NCBI GenBank assembly: GCA_002085445.1
Contig: NBMI01000098.1
Span: 1-35,885, forward strand
DNA: 35,885 nucleotides
Source: Candidatus Parabeggiatoa sp. nov. 2
GTDB taxonomy: Bacteria > Pseudomonadota > Gammaproteobacteria > Beggiatoales > Beggiatoaceae
Direction: 5' to 3'
Below the pieces are notes generated by a model that ran no database searches, was not told where the DNA came from, and saw nothing but the letters and a program-made list of their open reading frames with translations. Of this stretch, positions 31,484 through 35,885 are shown one piece after another (position 1 is the stretch's first letter; each line of letters opens with the position of its first letter). A program made the position numbers and the translations under genes.

Positions 31484-31870
31484 TTCGCATCCATCGGCAC
31501 TGTCAAAGTAAGGTTTCCAGAAGCATCTTCGGCAGCCATTACATATTGAGTCGTCATCGCCTTAATCGAGGTCAACGCACAGTTCTTGTTCGATCCGGTA
31601 GCGACGTGCGGCCCAATAATCCGAGCGAGGATAAGTCCCGTTGCTCTTTTCTGTCTCGGTCAAATCAGCGTACTTAAATTTGAAGCGGCATTATATAAAA
31701 AATTGCCTTCATCATCAAGCGACAATTGCAGAGAGTCCATAATCCCGTTGCGAATTTGAAAGCGCGTCAAAAAGCCTTGTATATCAGCATATTGCGGATT
31801 TTATCACAGTGAATACTTAACAATGGCATACGCACACTCTGGCGATAACGTCCCTCTTCAAAACCTCGTA
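31484..31870 (-). pseudogene. Decayed remnant, second copy of the YPRSDYWAARR gene end
   Basis: On the minus strand 31870-31680 encodes pieces such as FEEGRYRQSVRMPLLSI and, shifted, GFLTRFQIRNGIMDSLQLSL. 31647-31571 encodes NGTYPRSDYWAARRYRIEQE, matching the remnant at 30455. 31560-31484 encodes MTTQYVMAAEDASGNLTLTV. Several frames are joined by shifts; the family is unrecognised. Confidence 0.45.
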
Positions 31871-31875
31871 ATCCA

Positions 31876-32310
31876 GTCGTCCAAACTAACGTTTGGCAGT
31901 CGTCCAAACTAACGTTTGGCACTGCCAAGATAAATCTTGGACTCCGGCACTGCGAAAAAATCCTTTTTTATATACAATCCTTGTAGTTACAATCGTCCAA
32001 ACTAACGTTTGGCAATCTCAAGATAAATCAATCCGATTTGGGGGCCATCAAACGATTTGGCAGATTTCAAATTAAAGTCTGGCCCTCAAACGCGTAATAC
32101 CATAACTACAAGGATTGTATATAATAAGGGATTTATATAATAAGGGATTTAATTTGTTCATTCTCTTTCATTTCTTTCATTAGCGAAAAAATCCTTTATA
32201 TACAATCCTTGTAGTTACAGTCGTCCAAACTAACTAATGGCCGTGCCAAGATAAATCTTGGACTCCTGCCAAGATAAATCTTGGACTCCTGCCAACAGCT
32301 AAAGTTTTGA
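31876..32310. repeat. Cluster of island repeats including A+B
   Basis: Contains CCAAACTAACGTTTGG copies at about 31880-31915 and 31997, a right arm of B at 31957-31991, A (GGGGGCCATCAAACG ... GTCTGGCCC) at 32039-32086, B with a partly doubled left arm (TACAAGGATTGTATATAATA ... TACAATCCTTGTA) at 32107-32213, and two CCAAGATAAATCTTGG copies to 32290. The outer TA of this B element matches the TA target seen at 27292. Confidence 0.85.
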
Positions 32311-32330
32311 AAACCTCGGAATTCTTCAAA

Positions 32331-34350
32331 CTAATTAGGATCTTCGTCGCTTCCATAAAGGTTGTTCTTGAGAACCTCGGTGGCAAGTTCAACATCGGCC
32401 TTGACATGTTTGTCTACTAGCACGTCAAATTTATCTGATACATCCCCTTTGATTCGCATGCCTCCTTTGAGTTCTTGCATGTGGCGTTTTTGTTCTTCTT
32501 CGGCTTCGGCTAATTCGGCCCTTTCTTCGCCGTTGATTGATAAATAAACACGGTAATTGAGTTTGAAAGACTTTTTGCGGGCTATTTCGTAGTATTTGGT
32601 AAATTCACTGGCAGCCGCTCGGCCTTTTTCTTGAAGTTTAAGGGCGATTTTGGCAAAGTCACTGTCCGCAACCTTCATTTCACCACAGATTTGTTGAACA
32701 TGAAATGGATTAACGAGATGTGCCATTAGCAGTTGAGTGAGGATTTTTCGAGTCTCTTGTCGGACAATGATTTGTGTGCCATTGAAAACGGTGTGCTGCA
32801 TGTAGATTTGGTCATCAACAAAAAATTGCCCTTGTTCTTGTAGTGCTAAGTCTAATAATTTGACAAAGCCTTTGGTGACTAGGCGTGGATCTGAGACGAA
32901 GTTGCGAGCCATATCGAGCATCTGCGCCCATGCTTCGATCATCGCTCTCTGAAAGAGGGCGTACTGAATAATGGGTGAGATTTGTTCGTCTTTTTCCTTT
33001 TTGACTTTTGAATCAAAATTTCGGTAAACCATACGCGCACTTTCAAACGATTTTCCTTCACTAATCGGCATATAATCAAGAATTTGATTTATGACTTGCC
33101 GTGCCTCTATGGCATCTTGCTGCTCACTATCTGCGATATTTTTGATATAATTCAATCCGTTGCGGAAAACTTCAACAGCGGCTGAAAATTCATGGCTGCT
33201 AAAAAAAATGGTATCAAGACAGGGAATGAGGTATTTTTTAACCTGTGCTTCAAGGATATTTTTTTGGCTCAGGGAGAACTTATTCCACTTGACGACGGGA
33301 TAATCAAGCCCCGCTTCTTCCTCGTTTTCGATCTTGGGATAAAGCGCATTTGTCACGTCATCTAGCTTCAAAACGTATTCCATCAACCGTTTTCGATTGC
33401 CAAGGCTATTATCTAAGGCCTTGTCGATAATTCCAATACTGGTGATGGAATATGCGCGTGTGATTTTGGTTGAGTCTCTCTTAGTCTTGGTATTCCATTC
33501 GATAACGGCTAATCCTTCTGCACATCGGTTATTAAGGACATCATCACAGAATTTGCGGCAAGCGAGACTGCTAATGGTGTCATCTGAAAGAAGGATGTTG
33601 AAGTGCCCACCCACTTGTTTGGCGGTATTGTTGACATCGACAAAGAGATGGCGGAAAACTTCCGGTACTGTGGGAACTCTTAAAGGGTACGCCGAGATGT
33701 TCAAGTAATTCGGAGTGTTTTTCATAAACCTGTTTAAGCGTAAAAAGGCGGTGTTGCCCGTCAATGATAACGAGACGTGCGCCGTATTGGTTGCCTTTTG
33801 CGATACGGATTTCTAGTTTGACCGGTTCACGCTGCACTCTCACTTCTGTTGTTTGCTCTTCTTCTCCGGTATTCAGCTTAAACCGGTAGGCGTGTGGACT
33901 GGTGCTAGAAAAGTAGGTAAGTTTAAATAATCCCGGCCATTCTCGGATAATGTGTTCTTTGTTATTGTTAAAAGCGATATCGCCTTTTTCGTCGGTATAA
34001 TAGGCTTCCATCGCTTTGCCTTTGGTGGGCACAATGGCAGCAAGTAAGGGTGGAAAAAAAACGGCTCTTGCTCTGATTTCGGCAGCCGTGAAATTTTTAG
34101 GACTGGGATTCAAATAAGGCTCCATCTCAATGCGTACTCGTTCTTCATCAATGTCGCGTTGCATCAACAGTTCAAAATCAATTTGATCGGGGCGGATGTC
34201 TCTGGCAAAGGTGAGCTCGGACAACTCGGCTGAGGAGAAGGCCGTCATAATATATTCAATAGGAAAGGATTCGCCGCTGTAAAATCGACCAAAGCTGCCG
34301 ATACGTTCAAGGTTGTAAATCTGTTCTTCGCCAAAGCTATCCAATGACAT
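32331..34350 (-). pseudogene. DGQHR-domain protein (about 672 aa) with a one-base frameshift
   Basis: AGGAG lies 9 bases before the ATG at 34350. The first frame runs about 222 residues and includes IIDGQHRLFTL (DGQHR at 197-201), the ParB/Srx-like motif shared with DndB, a protein of DNA phosphorothioation systems, and with other DNA-modification-linked families. At VP (plus-strand AAA at 33682-33684) the frame slips by one T; deleting one base joins it to LRVPTVPEVFRHLFVDVNNT and on to the stop at 32331. The second part is mainly helical and ends with a Glu-rich coiled coil (RAELAEAEEEQKRHMQEL). No dnd genes are adjacent. The gene may be recently inactivated or the slip a sequencing error. 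Confidence 0.78.
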
Positions 34351-34365
34351 AGAAAATTCTCCTTT

Positions 34366-34424
34366 GGTAATTGGTAATTGCTAATTGATAATTGATAATT
34401 GGTAATTGGTAATTGGTAATTGCG
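34366..34424. repeat. Heptamer array (AATTGGT)n upstream of the DGQHR gene
   Basis: Eight or so AATTGGT/AATTGAT units in a row directly upstream of the ribosome binding site of the DGQHR-domain gene, so changes in unit number could move or alter its promoter. Confidence 0.85.
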
Positions 34425-34701
34425 AATGACGTTAACCTCTTAGCGCATTGCTCAATGAAAGAATGAATAACCTTTTTATTATTTCGCAACAACGTGTCAA
34501 TTACCCATTCGCCTTTCGCTTATATTTATACGGAACGTAACGATAATCGGTTAAAATGACAACAGGCAAACTTTTCATAAAATGAGTAAGCAAAATTAGT
34601 TACTTATCATTTATTTAATCATTTTTCATTTTTCATTTCCAGGCAAAAGTTTTTCGGAGAAAAACTTCATTTTTCATTAGTATATTATGCCAATAATGGT
34701 G
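34425..34701. other. Non-coding gap between the DGQHR and HIT genes
   Basis: AT-rich, with an AAAAGTTTTTCGGAGAAAAACTT hairpin at about 34646-34668 and CATTTTTCATTTTTCAT repeats. No gene seen. Confidence 0.5.
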
Positions 34702-35410
34702 CTAGTCTTTCCAGTACACGGCCTTGTCGGGAAATATCCACCGCACTCCGCCGCGAGGATCGATACAGTCTCCATTGTAACGCGGAATAAGATGAATATG
34801 TAAGTGCATCACTGTTTGCCCGGCCGCTAGGCCGTCATTAATCCCAATGTTGTAACCGTCGGGGGCGTATTGTTGGCCGAGTTCTACCTTGGCGGCCTGT
34901 AATGCGCGTAGGAGTGCCTTATGTTCTTCGTCAGTGGCCTCAAACAGGGAGGGTTCATGCATAGTACCCAATTTATTAACAAATCTTCACAAACAATACC
35001 AATTCTTCGGCAGGTGCTGGAAAAAATGATTGACTTTTATGATATTTTTTTATAGTATTCACAATTATAAAGCGGCAGGTATCCGGTTCAGTACTCATCC
35101 TGGAGTACTGGTAAAACCTGAGACTTACAATCTCTCAATTTGCTTTTCCCCAAGCGAATTCAGATTGTCTAAAGCGGCTCTCGATAATTTTCGGTAGCAT
35201 GCAGGTAGATTCACCCACTCTTAGGAGTGCTATTGTTAACTTTTGTTAACATAAATGAATCGGAATATGGCGTTTGGGAATAATCAGAGTGTGGCCGGGG
35301 GAAATTGGAAAACCATCCTTGATGGTAAAAACTAAATCGTCCTGAAAACATTTGTGGTTGTCGTCTATGTGGCAAAAAGGGCAGTCTGAGGGCCTACGTG
35401 TATTAACCAT
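34702..35410 (-). pseudogene. HIT-family hydrolase gene split by an insertion
   Basis: The N-terminal part starts at the ATG at 35410 and reads MVNTRRPSDCPFCHIDDNHK, then DGFPISPGHTLIIPKRHIP, the usual start of a HIT protein with its CPFC zinc site. The C-terminal part, 34951-34702, continues SLFEATDEEHKALLRALQAA and ends with the HIT triad HLHIHLIPRY and GGVRWIFPDKAVYWKD. HIT proteins hydrolyse nucleoside phosphoramidates and related dinucleotides. Between the two lie about 310 bp of unrelated sequence with stops, so the 140-residue protein is broken. The junction (HIP / SLFE) falls in one codon and the flanks join cleanly, so the loss is recent. A start at 34971 would make only the C-terminal half. 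Confidence 0.85.
34952..35261. mobile_element. 310-bp insertion in the HIT gene
   Basis: Non-coding segment with hairpins GTACTCATCCTGGAGTAC, ACTCTTAGGAGT and GTTAACTTTTGTTAAC. Its ends TTCATGCATA and (inverted) TTCATTTATG are weakly related, and GG flanks both edges. It does not match other repeats in this window. Nature unknown: a MITE, an IS200/605-type derivative, or a structured RNA element. Confidence 0.55.
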
Positions 35411-35885
35411 AAAAAGATTAATGACTTAAATATAAATGACTTATTATATTGTTGCGAAATTTGTCCCCCTCACATTAGGCTAGGGCCTTTCCGTACAAAG
35501 CTAAAGCTAATGACGACATAATCGTACAAAGCTAAAGCTAATGACGACAATCGTACAAAGCGTAAAGCGTAGTACGGAAGCGCACTAATTTAATGGCAGT
35601 GAGGGCCGGGGTAAGGGTGGGGTGGTGAAAATTGTGACGATCACTCCGTAAACGAATTGTGAATTGTTAACGAAAATAGGGTTATTTAAATGACTCTTTT
35701 TAGAGAACTTTTTTTCAATGCGGAATAAAAACGGGATCAGTTTTTGGGCCAAAATAACCTGATTTTCATAACGAAAGGGTAAGGGTCAATGCCATATCGT
35801 ACCGCTTTTGGGTGAGGGCAACCATAAAGGATTGCCCCTACATTACATAACGGTTTGTAGGGGCAATCCCACGTGCAAAGCCCTT
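35411..35885. repeat. Repeat-rich tail without a gene
   Basis: 35492-35580 has three units beginning CGTACAAAG, two followed by CTAAAGCTAATGACGACA. 35828-35872 is an inverted repeat GGATTGCCCCTACA/TGTAGGGGCAATCC, with AACCATAAA before it. GTAACCATACCGTACGG-type text near 35787 recalls 7100. No coding sequence supported. Confidence 0.6.

Noticed and set aside
31893..32075. 60-codon frame in the 32-kb repeat cluster
   Set aside because: Translation of CCAAACT and CCAAGATAAATCTTGG repeats only.
35010..35250. tRNA or known riboswitch in the HIT insertion
   Set aside because: Several hairpins but no cloverleaf, no CCA end and no recognisable riboswitch core.

Overview
The window looks like a chromosomal piece of a large sulfur bacterium of the Beggiatoaceae (Beggiatoa/Thiomargarita type, Gammaproteobacteria). 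The reasons are: gammaproteobacterial housekeeping genes (a methylthioinosine phosphorylase next to a hypoxanthine phosphoribosyltransferase, MoeB, a UDP-glucose dehydrogenase, an HIT protein), an Rpn-type PD-(D/E)XK protein, TAACTGA-type heptamer repeats of the kind reported from marine Beggiatoaceae, and an extreme load of short palindromic repeats between and inside genes. The assignment is inference; no rRNA or tRNA gene was found.

Layout. 1-770: tandem repeats. 770-3600 (minus strand): a tightly overlapping three-gene cassette of cytosine-5 DNA methyltransferase, DUF262 protein and MAE_28990-type HEPN nuclease, probably a defence or restriction system, in which the HEPN gene carries one in-frame stop. 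4.9-6.1 kb: a SitI3-like immunity gene with a fragment of a second copy, and a small overlapping two-gene pair. 6.3-8.1 kb: methylthioinosine phosphorylase and HPRT, two consecutive steps of purine salvage. 8.1-10.4 kb: no intact gene; a decayed coiled-coil minisatellite and several MITE-like elements. 10.5-11.6 kb: an exported beta-gamma-crystallin repeat protein whose end has been replaced by repeat DNA, followed by a compound (86+7n bp) repeat.

12.1-18.5 kb is a conserved-looking gene block (HlyD-type adaptor, REC-PAS-GGDEF-EAL protein, HPt protein, MoeB, Ugd) bounded on both sides by 122-bp inverted repeats. 18.5-32.3 kb is an accessory island. It holds two helix-turn-helix replication-initiator-like genes, each with an internal array of palindromic iterons on a 22-bp period, a small zinc-finger gene under a promoter with two palindromes also 22 bp apart, a ribbon-helix-helix gene, a frameshifted antitoxin-like gene, five decayed copies of a small RHH/coiled-coil gene, an Rpn nuclease, a lipoprotein, an outer-membrane protein broken at a T8 tract, and a PD-(D/E)XK protein between direct repeats. 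Many copies of two linked palindromic elements are threaded through it. 32.3-35.9 kb: a DGQHR-domain gene with a single-base frameshift and an HIT gene split by an insertion of about 310 bp.

The main theme is a region being remodelled by short repeats: they supply new C-termini and stop codons, flank gene blocks, interrupt genes and disperse. The most unusual functional signal is the pair of initiator-like genes with iterons inside their coding sequences, which suggests remnants of phage- or plasmid-like replicons with the origin embedded in the initiator gene.
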